From contig JAEDMI010000159.1 of the NCBI GenBank assembly GCA_016303085.1, forward strand, positions 1 through 5,719: 5,719 bases of DNA, given 5' to 3'. Below are positions 1 through 5,669 of this stretch, piece after piece. The notes under the pieces are model-generated. The model searched no databases and had not been told where the DNA came from. It saw only the letters and a program-made list of their open reading frames with translations. The translations under genes and the position numbers were made by a program. The DNA comes from Acetatifactor sp. (lineage in GTDB: Bacteria > Bacillota > Clostridia > Lachnospirales > Lachnospiraceae). Each line of letters begins with the position of its first letter. Within the stretch, counting starts at the first letter, position 1.

Positions 1-53
1 CCCCGACCTTTTGGTCCGTAGCCAAACGCTCTATCCAGCTGAGCTAAACACAC
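1..53 (-). tRNA. tRNA-Arg(ACG), 5' part (3' end beyond window edge)
   Basis: Read on the minus strand from 53, the sequence folds as a tRNA. It has acceptor strand GTGTGTT, then TA, D-stem GCTC/GAGC around AGCTGGATA, and anticodon stem TTTGG/CCAAA. The 7-nt loop CTACGGA carries anticodon ACG (positions 19-17), which after A34-to-inosine editing reads CGU/CGC/CGA arginine codons. The variable region AGGTC follows. The T-arm and 3' acceptor strand lie beyond position 1, so whether CCA is encoded cannot be seen. The body closely resembles standard bacterial tRNA-Arg(ACG). Its promoter lies just upstream at 88-116. Confidence 0.94.
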
Positions 54-60
54 ATCTATC

Positions 61-80
61 GTTGCATTATCACCTGCAAC
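61..80 (-). repeat. inverted repeat / stem-loop in the tRNA-Arg leader
   Basis: GTTGCA (61-66) and TGCAAC (75-80) are a perfect 6-bp inverted repeat with an 8-nt loop. The repeat sits almost at the predicted transcript start and ends 7 nt before the mature tRNA 5' end. It would form a small hairpin in the precursor tRNA, removed by RNase P, or could be a DNA operator. Function is unknown. Confidence 0.4.
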
Positions 81-87
81 ATCACAT

Positions 88-116
88 ATGATATACGCTA
101 ATCGCAAAAAAGTCAA
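88..116 (-). promoter_or_regulatory. sigma-70-type promoter of tRNA-Arg
   Basis: On the minus strand, a -35 box TTGACT (116-111) and a -10 box TATCAT (93-88) are separated by exactly 17 bp, and each matches consensus at 5 of 6 positions. The predicted start near 81 leaves a leader of about 28 nt before the mature tRNA end at 53. Position and strength fit a stable-RNA promoter. An AT-rich inverted repeat (AAAAAAGT at 106-113, ACTTTTTT at 119-126) overlaps the -35 box. It may be chance in a low-complexity stretch. Confidence 0.7.
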
Positions 117-208
117 GCACTTTTTTTCATCTTTCTCACATTTTCCACCTGGTAACATGCACTTTTCCACATACACGAAAAAAAGATATATTTTTTCTTT
201 ACCGCTTA

Positions 209-217
209 TGCTATAAT
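209..217 (+). promoter_or_regulatory. extended -10 promoter of sufCB
   Basis: A perfect TATAAT (212-217) is preceded by TG plus one base (209-211), an extended -10 element. No good -35 box exists at 16-18 bp spacing; that region is the A/T run 181-196. The extended -10 would compensate for this. The predicted start is near 224, giving a leader of about 95 nt before sufC. The only other promoter seen in 54-318 faces the opposite way, so this is the best candidate driving the suf pair. Confidence 0.68.
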
Positions 218-229
218 AAACCCAGACGT

Positions 230-242
230 GGTTTCTGAAACC
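230..242 (+). promoter_or_regulatory. 13-bp perfect palindrome just downstream of the sufC start site (candidate operator)
   Basis: GGTTTC-T-GAAACC is a perfect dyad with a single central base. It lies about 6-18 nt after the predicted transcription start. At DNA level it could be a repressor site. At RNA level it makes a weak 5-bp hairpin (GGTTT/AAACC) with a CTG loop. I do not recognise it as the binding motif of a known Fe-S or cysteine regulator. Confidence 0.35.
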
Positions 243-245
243 GGC

Positions 246-280
246 TTCCCTCAAGGTATCTATTCTTCTTTTGAGGGGAA
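246..280 (+). promoter_or_regulatory. stem-loop in the sufC 5' leader
   Basis: CCCTCAA (248-254) pairs perfectly with TTGAGGG (271-277) around a 16-nt loop. TT (246-247) and AA (279-280) extend the stem if G278 is bulged. No T-run follows, so it is not an ordinary terminator, and the sufC ribosome site (307-312) lies outside the stem. It may affect mRNA stability, protein binding or translation. It matches no riboswitch class I can recognise by eye. Confidence 0.4.
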
Positions 281-318
281 CACTTACAACCAGATAACCC
301 GACAAGAAAGGACAACCT

Positions 319-1038
319 ATGCTAGAATTACAGAATATTAGTTTTCAGGTGCCTGAGACATCCGGAGAACAGAAGGAAATCATCAGAGACCTCTCCCTCA
401 CCTTTAAGGACCACACCTTTATTGCGATCACCGGTCCAAACGGAGGCGGTAAGTCAACCTTGGCAAAGCTGATCATGGGAATCGAAAAGCCCACAAGCGG
501 CAAGATTCTTTTCAATGGTGTAGATATCACCGATATGAGTATCTCCGATAGAGCCAAGCAGGGCATCAGCTTTGCTTTCCAGCAGCCGGTTCGCTTCAAG
601 GGCATTAAGGTAAAGGATTTGATTACGCTGGCAGCAGGCAACAATGTCAAACTGCCCAATGTATGCGACTATCTCTCCAAAGTAGGCCTCTGTGCCCGTG
701 ACTACATCAATCGTGACATCGATGCCAGTCTCTCCGGCGGAGAATTGAAGAGAATCGAGATCGCATCCATCATTGCCCGGAATACTCCGCTTTCCGTCTT
801 TGACGAACCGGAAGCAGGAATTGACCTATGGAGCTTCAACAACCTGATCAAGGTCTTTGAGGAAATGCATTCCTCCAGTACAAACTCACTGATCATCATC
901 TCTCATCAGGAGAGAATTCTCAACATTGCGGATGAAATCGTCGTGTTGTCCGGTGGACAGATCGCTGCGAGAGGCAAGCGTGAAGAGATTATGCCTGAAC
1001 TGTTAAAGGGCACAGAAGGCTGCAAGTTCTATCAGTAA
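319..1038 (+). CDS. sufC: SufC/SmsC-type Fe-S cluster assembly ATPase
   Basis: This is the cytosolic ABC-type ATPase that works with SufB in iron-sulfur cluster assembly; it is not a membrane transporter. The 239 residues show every ABC motif in order: Walker A GPNGGGKST (39-47), Q-loop FQQP (87-90), signature LSGGE (138-142), Walker B ending in VFDEPE (160-165) with catalytic E163, D-loop AGID (166-169) and H-loop H196. The GELKRIEIAS stretch (141-150) and the EPEAGID wording are typical of SufC, not of transporter ATPases. Length is close to the usual 245-250. The start is supported by AAAGGA (307-312), 6 nt upstream. sufB follows in the same unit after 36 nt. No sufD, sufS or sufU lies before the downstream terminator, which suits the minimal two-gene SUF systems of anaerobes (also called SMS). 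Family assignment is secure; the SMS subtype is inference. Confidence 0.95.
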   Translation: MLELQNISFQVPETSGEQKEIIRDLSLTFKDHTFIAITGPNGGGKSTLAKLIMGIEKPTSGKILFNGVDITDMSISDRAKQGISFAFQQPVRFKGIKVKDLITLAAGNNVKLPNVCDYLSKVGLCARDYINRDIDASLSGGELKRIEIASIIARNTPLSVFDEPEAGIDLWSFNNLIKVFEEMHSSSTNSLIIISHQERILNIADEIVVLSGGQIAARGKREEIMPELLKGTEGCKFYQ

Positions 1039-1057
1039 TCATAGAATAGATTTTCAG

Positions 1058-1062
1058 AAAGG
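1058..1062 (+). promoter_or_regulatory. ribosome binding site that decides the sufB start
   Basis: AAAGG is the only Shine-Dalgarno-like sequence in the sufC-sufB gap. It lies 3 nt before the ATG at 1066, which is too close. It lies 12 nt before the ATG at 1075. When AAGG is aligned to the first half of the full AAGGAGG site, the aligned spacing to 1075 is about 9 nt, a normal value, so 1075 is preferred. The earlier ATG would add only three residues (MIF). Confidence 0.5.
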
Positions 1063-1074
1063 TAAATGATATTT

Positions 1075-1992
1075 ATGGATGAAATACAAAAAAATCTGTT
1101 GGAACAGATCGCCGGTCTTCACGAGATGCCTGAAGGAGCTTACAATATCAGAGCCAATGGATCGAGTGTTTCCCGTTCCACCACGGCACATATCGACATT
1201 GTGACGAAAACCGACAAGCAGGGGATTGATATTATCATCAAACCAGGCACGAAAAAAGAAAGTGTCCACATCCCCGTTGTCCTCAGTCAGAGTGGTCTGA
1301 CCGAGATGGTATACAATGACTTCTATGTGGGAGATGACTGTGACGTAACCATTATTGCCGGCTGCGGCATTCACAACAGTGGGGATCTGGACAGCAAGCA
1401 TGATGGTATCCATTCCTTTTTTATCGGGAAAAATTCCCATGTAAAGTATGTGGAAAAGCATTACGGAAGCGGCGACGGCAAAGGGGAGCGAATCATGAAT
1501 CCTGAGACCGTGGTTGAATTGGGCGAAAACAGTTTCATGGAGATGGAAACTGTCCAGATCAAAGGTGTAGACTCCACAAAGCGATCCACTACTGCTCATC
1601 TTGCAGATGGGGCAAAACTGATCGTAACGGAGAAATTAATGACCCATGGTACCCAGACAGCAGAAACAAGTTTCCAAGTAGATTTGGATGGTTTGGGTTC
1701 CAGCGCGAACATCATCTCCCGCTCTGTTGCCAGAGATCAGTCTTCCCAGTTATTCCTGTCCAAAATCAACGGAAATAACCAGTGCGCAGGGCACTCGGAG
1801 TGTGACGGAATCATTATGGACCAGGCTCGCATCAGTGCCATTCCGGAAATCACTGCCAACTGCCTGGACGCAGAACTGATTCATGAAGCAGCCATCGGAA
1901 AGATTGCCGGCGAGCAGATCATCAAGCTGATGACCTTAGGCTTAAGCGAAGAGGAAGCGGAGGCTCAGATCATCAACGGCTTCTTGAAGTAA
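1075..1992 (+). CDS. sufB: short SufB/SmsB-type Fe-S cluster scaffold protein
   Basis: Cytosolic partner of SufC on which Fe-S clusters are built. The 305-residue protein is a SufB/SufD beta-helix core. The C-terminal part carries family hallmarks: ISRSVA (214-219), GHSECDGIIMD (239-249), IPEITA (256-261) and DAELIHEAAIGKI (265-277). C243 plausibly matches the catalytic Cys405 of E. coli SufB, and H270-E271 match its conserved His-Glu pair; this alignment is from memory. An HDGIH motif lies near residue 109, and other cysteines include C89 and C97. It is far shorter than E. coli SufB (about 495), lacking the long N-terminal region, as in anaerobe SufB-only systems. With no SufD present, it probably acts as a homodimer on a SufC dimer. 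It may also be annotated as 'SufD family'. It ends 11 nt before the terminator hairpin, so it is the last gene of the unit. The ATG at 1066 is the alternative start. Confidence 0.94.
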   Translation: MDEIQKNLLEQIAGLHEMPEGAYNIRANGSSVSRSTTAHIDIVTKTDKQGIDIIIKPGTKKESVHIPVVLSQSGLTEMVYNDFYVGDDCDVTIIAGCGIHNSGDLDSKHDGIHSFFIGKNSHVKYVEKHYGSGDGKGERIMNPETVVELGENSFMEMETVQIKGVDSTKRSTTAHLADGAKLIVTEKLMTHGTQTAETSFQVDLDGLGSSANIISRSVARDQSSQLFLSKINGNNQCAGHSECDGIIMDQARISAIPEITANCLDAELIHEAAIGKIAGEQIIKLMTLGLSEEEAEAQIINGFLK

Positions 1993-2003
1993 TGGAAAAT
2001 GTC

Positions 2004-2047
2004 AAAAAACAGACCTTATGAACTATCGGTTCACAAGGTCTGCTTTT
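2004..2047. terminator. bidirectional intrinsic terminator between sufB and the convergent patB-like gene
   Basis: CAGACCTT (2010-2017) pairs with AAGGTCTG (2035-2042). An A/C mismatch follows, then TGAAC (2019-2023) pairs with GTTCA (2029-2033) around a TATCG loop. Outside the stem, AAAA (2005-2008) faces TTTT (2044-2047) across one mismatch. Plus-strand transcripts from sufB therefore end in CTTTTCTTTCTT, and minus-strand transcripts from the lyase gene end in TTTTTTGAC. Position between two convergent genes, a long stem and T-runs on both sides make this a confident call. Confidence 0.9.
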
Positions 2048-2068
2048 CTTTCTTCGCAGAATTATTGT

Positions 2069-3235
2069 TTATTTCAGATTTTTATAGGCAGTAACACTGT
2101 TCTTCAATCGTTCCATTCCATCCTGTACACGACTCCTGGGACACGCTGGGTTCAGGCGCAGGAATCTTCTGCCGGGCGTACCGTACTCCTCTCCTTCCGT
2201 CAAAACAAGTCCGCTATGCTTTTCGATAAATCGTTGAAGTTCGCATGCATCGTCAGTCAGTTCACTGCAATCCAGCCAGAGAAGATAAGTTGCATTGGAG
2301 GGAACAACCTTTATTTCAGGTATGTACGCTCCGATATAGTCTCTGACATACTGCTTATTTTGACTGAGATACTCTCTCAGCTCCGTCAACCACTGATCTC
2401 CATGCTGAAAGGCAGCCACAGCAGCCGCTACCGCAAAATTGTTCGGTTCCGCAACCTCATCCGTATTCAGTCCACGATTCACTCGATGTCGGAGCACAGG
2501 ATTGGGAACAACAACCGCCGCCGTCTGTATTCCGGGAATCCCAAAAGTTTTCGTAGGTGCGATACACGTTATACTATTCTCTCTGCACTGGTCGGAAACA
2601 GAGGCGAAAGGAACATACTCGTATCCCGGATCTGTCAGATCGCAATGAATCTCGTCCGAAACAACGATCACATGATACCTGTCACACAATTCTCCAATCT
2701 TTTCCAATGTCTCTCGGTCCCAAATCTTTCCTATGGGATTATGGGGATTGCACAGAATAAAAAGCGAAGTCTGGGGATTGGACAGCTTCTCCTCTAAATC
2801 CTTAAAATCAATGTGATATTCCCCCTGTTCATATACCAAAGGGCTCTCCAAAATATTTCTCCCATTATTTCTGATCGAGTTGAAGAAAATATTGTAGACC
2901 GGAGTCTGTACCAGAACATTCTCTCCAACCGTCGTTACTTTTCTGACAATACTGGAGATAGCCGGCACCACCCCTGTGCAGAAGATCAGCCAATCCTTTT
3001 CTATCTTGAACTGATGTCTTCTGTTCCACCAGCTCTGATATGCCTGATACCAGTCATCCGTCACATTCTGATAACCAAATACACCGTGCTCGATCCTTTT
3101 CTGCAGAGCCTGTATGATCTCGGGGGCAGTCTCAAAATCCATATCCGCTACCCACATAGGCAGTTGGCCCTCATTGACGTCCCATTTCAAAGATCCGGTT
3201 CCGAATCGATTCGTTAGTTTATCAAAATCATACAT
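2069..3235 (-). CDS. MalY/PatB-type PLP-dependent C-S lyase (aminotransferase fold)
   Basis: Fold-type I PLP enzyme of the MalY/PatB family. Members cleave C-S bonds of cystathionine, cysteine and related thioethers by beta-elimination, giving pyruvate, ammonia and a thiol or sulfide; E. coli MalY also represses maltose genes. Visible in 388 residues are: the N-terminal KWDV...LPMWVADMDF block (17-34), TGVVPAI (87-93), QTPVY (110-114), CNPHNPIGK (162-170), SDEIH (193-197) with D194 for the pyridine nitrogen, APTKTFGIPGI (226-236) with K229 as the PLP lysine, and FLRLNPACP (358-366) with R360 as the likely carboxylate-binding arginine. Length is normal for the family. GAGGAG lies 8 nt before the ATG. 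The gene starts 20 nt after the DUF3737 stop, so the two are cotranscribed and perhaps translationally coupled. Exact substrate (cystathionine, cysteine or other) cannot be read from the sequence, so no symbol is given. Confidence 0.92.
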   Translation of the reverse strand: MYDFDKLTNRFGTGSLKWDVNEGQLPMWVADMDFETAPEIIQALQKRIEHGVFGYQNVTDDWYQAYQSWWNRRHQFKIEKDWLIFCTGVVPAISSIVRKVTTVGENVLVQTPVYNIFFNSIRNNGRNILESPLVYEQGEYHIDFKDLEEKLSNPQTSLFILCNPHNPIGKIWDRETLEKIGELCDRYHVIVVSDEIHCDLTDPGYEYVPFASVSDQCRENSITCIAPTKTFGIPGIQTAAVVVPNPVLRHRVNRGLNTDEVAEPNNFAVAAAVAAFQHGDQWLTELREYLSQNKQYVRDYIGAYIPEIKVVPSNATYLLWLDCSELTDDACELQRFIEKHSGLVLTEGEEYGTPGRRFLRLNPACPRSRVQDGMERLKNSVTAYKNLK

Positions 3236-3255
3236 AGACCTATCTCCTCAAAAAA

Positions 3256-4134
3256 TTACTTACGCTCCCACTCCGGTCTGTCAAAGGTAGTCTCGATCTC
3301 ATCTGCGATGATCTTCGTCTGATCTATCTTTACCCTTCTTCCATCCATGATCAATTCACCAATGCGTTCTGCCTTGATCAAACCCTGCTTCGGGTTGAAT
3401 ACACTATCCACCATTCCAATAATTTCCACATCACATTCTGATCGTTCAAATGCGAGAGTTGTATTGATCAGTCTGCAATTTTTCATGGTCAGGTTATCAA
3501 TGTAGCACATTCCCTGCAAACTCTCGATGGTACAATTCACAAACGTAATATTCTTAGAATTCCATCCAAGATACTCACCGGAAATAAAGGAATCGTACAC
3601 CGTAACATTTTCACAGTTCCAGAAGGCATCCTTGGAGAGAAGCCTGGAATTGCGAACCGTAATATTTCTTCCTCCGTCAAAGCTATAGTTTCCGACAAGG
3701 GTAAAGTTCTCTGCTGTAATATTGCTGCTGTTCATGGCAAAATAGTCACCCTTGGCCGTTACATTCTTTAATTCTACCTCGTCACAGCTCCAGAGTGTTT
3801 CGGCTGCATTGGAAAAGGTCACGTCCTGGAGCAATGCGCGCTTTACTCTACGGAAATTCTTTGGTGCCTCTATCACGGTATTCTTCACGATCAAGTCCTC
3901 GACATACCAAATACCCGCCCTTGCCATATCAAACAAGGAGGAATTCTGTACTGTAATATTTTTGCAGTACCAGAAGGGATACTTCCATCGGAACAGACAG
4001 TTATCAACTATCAGATTAGAACATTCCTTCAAGGGAGACTCACCATCTGCGAAAGTACAATAGGAAATCTTCGCATCCTGCTCCCCATACAGTGCTCGTT
4101 CGCCTGTCAACAATTTCTGATTAATTTCTTTCAT
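3256..4134 (-). CDS. DUF3737-family protein, predicted right-handed beta-helix
   Basis: A 292-residue protein of the DUF3737 family, with no established function. Residues 40-240 are built from about eleven rungs, each carrying an [N/D/E]-[I/L/V]-x-[V/L/A]-x-[N/D] strand. Rungs start at residues 40, 59, 80, 99, 119, 138, 157, 176, 195, 214 and 235, almost all 19-21 apart. Several rungs end in an aromatic-rich turn (FWYCKN, IWYVED, LWSCDE, FWNCEN), giving stacked W/C positions. This is the pattern of a right-handed parallel beta-helix as in pectate-lyase-like folds. There is no signal peptide, membrane segment or obvious catalytic triad, so it is probably cytosolic. The start is supported by GAGGGA, about 5 nt before the ATG. 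It is the first gene of a two-gene unit with the C-S lyase, 20 nt apart, suggesting a shared task. Family recognition is strong; any function is a guess. Confidence 0.9.
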   Translation of the reverse strand: MKEINQKLLTGERALYGEQDAKISYCTFADGESPLKECSNLIVDNCLFRWKYPFWYCKNITVQNSSLFDMARAGIWYVEDLIVKNTVIEAPKNFRRVKRALLQDVTFSNAAETLWSCDEVELKNVTAKGDYFAMNSSNITAENFTLVGNYSFDGGRNITVRNSRLLSKDAFWNCENVTVYDSFISGEYLGWNSKNITFVNCTIESLQGMCYIDNLTMKNCRLINTTLAFERSECDVEIIGMVDSVFNPKQGLIKAERIGELIMDGRRVKIDQTKIIADEIETTFDRPEWERK

Positions 4135-4164
4135 TTGTTTCCCTCACTTTTCATACAGCTATTT

Positions 4165-4170
4165 ATTATA
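4165..4170 (-). promoter_or_regulatory. -10 box of the DUF3737-lyase unit
   Basis: A perfect TATAAT on the minus strand lies 30 nt before the DUF3737 start codon, giving a predicted start near 4158 and a leader of about 24 nt. The -35 region at 16-18 bp spacing (around 4187-4194, CGTTCT) is a poor match to TTGACA and there is no TG extension. That is the usual look of a promoter needing an activator. The dyad at 4200-4229 sits directly upstream. Confidence 0.55.
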
Positions 4171-4199
4171 GTAACTGAAAGCAACAAAGAACGCAAACC

Positions 4200-4229
4200 C
4201 AAATATCTCCAAAATTTTGTGAATATTGG
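4200..4229. promoter_or_regulatory. 30-bp dyad upstream of the DUF3737 promoter (candidate activator site)
   Basis: A perfect core palindrome CAAAATTTTG (4210-4219) is flanked symmetrically by AAATAT (4201-4206) and ATATTG (4223-4228). In all, 11 of 15 arm positions are complementary about the same centre (4214.5). The centre lies near -56 relative to the predicted start, just upstream of the weak -35 box, where LysR-type and similar activators bind. It also lies downstream of the MATE gene, but low GC and the lack of a T-run make it a poor terminator. Confidence 0.4.
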
Positions 4230-4253
4230 TCAATTACGCTCACATTTTTATAA

Positions 4254-5600
4254 TTAATATTTTTTCTCAATTTTTTCGAAGTAATGCATCCAATCAGCTT
4301 TCAGATAGTATATCACAAAGACAACACAACTGGTACACCATGTCAAAGGATATGCGCTGAATACCACTTCAATCCTGTGGACATAAGAAAGCATGATCGT
4401 GATATATGTCACACGGATAACACACCAAAAGCTTAACATGATCGCCATAGGAACGATAGCTTTGCCGGATCCTCTCAAAATACCTGCGATACAGTGTGCC
4501 AACGCCAGCATACAATAAAAAAGTGTTTCAATTCTTGCCTGTCTCACACCAAATTCGACCACTTGAGGATTGCTGCTGAACATGGCAATCAATGCAGGAG
4601 CAAAGAGCCAAAAGACGATGCCGATCAGTTCTGTCAATGACATGGAGCAGAATACACCAAACCGTACTCCCTTTTTTACTCGCGAATATTGTTTCGCACC
4701 TAAATTCTGACCGACAAAGGTTGATAGCCCCTGTGCAAAGCAGGTAACTGGCAAAAAGGCAAACCCCTCCAACTTAAAGTATGCACCGCACCCTGCCATA
4801 GCATATTGCCCAAATCCATTGATATTTGCCTGTACAACAATGTTGGCGAATCCAATCACCGAATTCTGTATACCGGAAGGCAGGCCAAAACGAATAATAG
4901 AGAAAAAGCTCCCTCTGTGGAACCTAATTTCCCGGAGTATCAATCGATATTGTTCTTCCGCATGTAATAATCTGCGGAGACAAAGCAGAGCGCTTACAAC
5001 TTGGGCAATGACAGTTGCGAGTGCTGCCGAACCAACTCCCCATCGAAGTACTCCTACAAAGAATAAATCCAGTACCACGTTTAATACAGATGAAAAAATC
5101 AAATAATATAGCGGATGTCTGCTGTCTCCCACCGCTTGCAGTATACCCACGAAAATATTATACATGATAGAAAAAACAGCACCGCAGAAATACACTCTGA
5201 AGTAGACAGTTGATTCCGGAAGCACTTCAGCCGGGGTATGGATCCACCGCAGGATAAACGGTGTAAACGTCACGCCGAGAATCGTAAGCACAATTCCTGC
5301 CACAAGCCCGAAAGCTACATCTGTATGAATTGCAAGTCTCATTGCCGTGATATTTTTGGCTCCGTATTCCTTCGAAATAATAACGCCTGCTCCAAGTGCA
5401 ACACCTTGAAACAATCCAACCATCAAAAATATCATACTTCCGGAGGAACTGACTGCCGCAAGCGCCTGGTCGCCAAGATATCTTCCTACAATAAGTGAAT
5501 CAATCGTATTGTATAGCTGTTGAAATATTTGTCCCAGAAAAATGGGAAAAGCAAATAGTAATAACTTTCTATAGATCGATCCGGTTGTCAAATCATTCAT
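4254..5600 (-). CDS. MATE family multidrug/metabolite efflux transporter
   Basis: Inner-membrane exporter of the MATE family, coupling efflux of drugs or metabolites to Na+ or H+ entry; the substrate cannot be told from sequence. The 448 residues hold about twelve hydrophobic segments in two homologous halves. Family landmarks include FPIFLGQIFQQLYNTIDSLI (18-37), GVALGAGVIIS (66-76), QAVGDSRHP (155-163), GLPSGIQNS (239-247), VGQNLGAKQ (296-304) and LRGSGKAIVPM (375-385). Length is typical (440-460). The ATG at 5600 is chosen because GAGGGGA (5612-5606) lies 5 nt before it and the product then starts MNDLTTGSIYRKLL, normal for the family. A GTG at 5618 would abut the tRNA terminator T-run and lacks a ribosome site. 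No clear promoter is seen between tRNA-Val and this gene; a TTTAAT (5668-5663) beside the tRNA end is a weak candidate. A 119-bp gap with a promoter separates it from DUF3737. Confidence 0.95.
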   Translation of the reverse strand: MNDLTTGSIYRKLLLFAFPIFLGQIFQQLYNTIDSLIVGRYLGDQALAAVSSSGSMIFLMVGLFQGVALGAGVIISKEYGAKNITAMRLAIHTDVAFGLVAGIVLTILGVTFTPFILRWIHTPAEVLPESTVYFRVYFCGAVFSIMYNIFVGILQAVGDSRHPLYYLIFSSVLNVVLDLFFVGVLRWGVGSAALATVIAQVVSALLCLRRLLHAEEQYRLILREIRFHRGSFFSIIRFGLPSGIQNSVIGFANIVVQANINGFGQYAMAGCGAYFKLEGFAFLPVTCFAQGLSTFVGQNLGAKQYSRVKKGVRFGVFCSMSLTELIGIVFWLFAPALIAMFSSNPQVVEFGVRQARIETLFYCMLALAHCIAGILRGSGKAIVPMAIMLSFWCVIRVTYITIMLSYVHRIEVVFSAYPLTWCTSCVVFVIYYLKADWMHYFEKIEKKY

Positions 5601-5605
5601 AACAA

Positions 5606-5612
5606 TCCCCTC
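5606..5612 (-). promoter_or_regulatory. ribosome binding site that decides the MATE start
   Basis: GAGGGGA on the minus strand ends 5 nt before the ATG at 5600. This favours the 448-residue protein over a longer reading from the GTG at 5618, which would contain this site within its own coding sequence. Confidence 0.8.
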
Positions 5613-5618
5613 ACACAC

Positions 5619-5650
5619 AAAAAAAACCAGTCAAACCGAAATTTGACTAG
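5619..5650 (-). terminator. intrinsic terminator of tRNA-Val
   Basis: On the minus strand, CTAGTCAAA pairs with TTTGACTGG (nine pairs, one G-T wobble) around a 6-nt TTTCGG loop. Eight T residues (5626-5619) follow directly. It starts 19 nt after the tRNA-Val 3' end. The T-run finishes 18 nt before the MATE start codon, so any MATE transcript starting within or above the tRNA must read through it. Confidence 0.88.
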
Positions 5651-5669
5651 CCATTCACGGGCATTAAAA

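Noticed and set aside
106..126. AAAAAAGT/ACTTTTTT inverted repeat as a terminator
   Set aside because: The stem is nearly all A-T, no gene ends nearby on the plus strand, and it overlaps the -35 box of the tRNA-Arg promoter.
141..172. TTTTCCACC and TTTTCCACA as DnaA boxes of an origin
   Set aside because: Each differs from TTATCCACA, there are only two, and no dnaA, dnaN or typical origin context is present.
246..280. sufC leader stem as an intrinsic terminator or T-box
   Set aside because: No T-run follows the stem, and none of the conserved T-box elements could be found in the leader.
1054..1599. Open reading frame of 181 codons antisense to sufB
   Set aside because: It lies wholly opposite a well-supported gene and resembles no family. 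Long antisense frames are common opposite conserved genes of this base composition.
2018..2797. Open reading frame of 259 codons antisense to the C-S lyase gene
   Set aside because: It starts inside the shared terminator hairpin, has no recognisable domain and mirrors a gene with clear PLP-enzyme motifs, so it is a shadow.
3415..4017. Tandem DNA repeat or CRISPR-like array inside the DUF3737 gene
   Set aside because: The roughly 57-bp periodicity exists only at protein level; the nucleotide units are too diverged to be DNA repeats.
4200..4229. Dyad as the MATE transcription terminator
   Set aside because: The core is pure A/T apart from its ends, the arms have mismatches, and no T-run follows on the minus strand.
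5601..5618. Longer MATE start at GTG 5618 (adds MCEGIV)
   Set aside because: The upstream bases are the terminator T-run with no ribosome site, while GAGGGGA fits the ATG at 5600.
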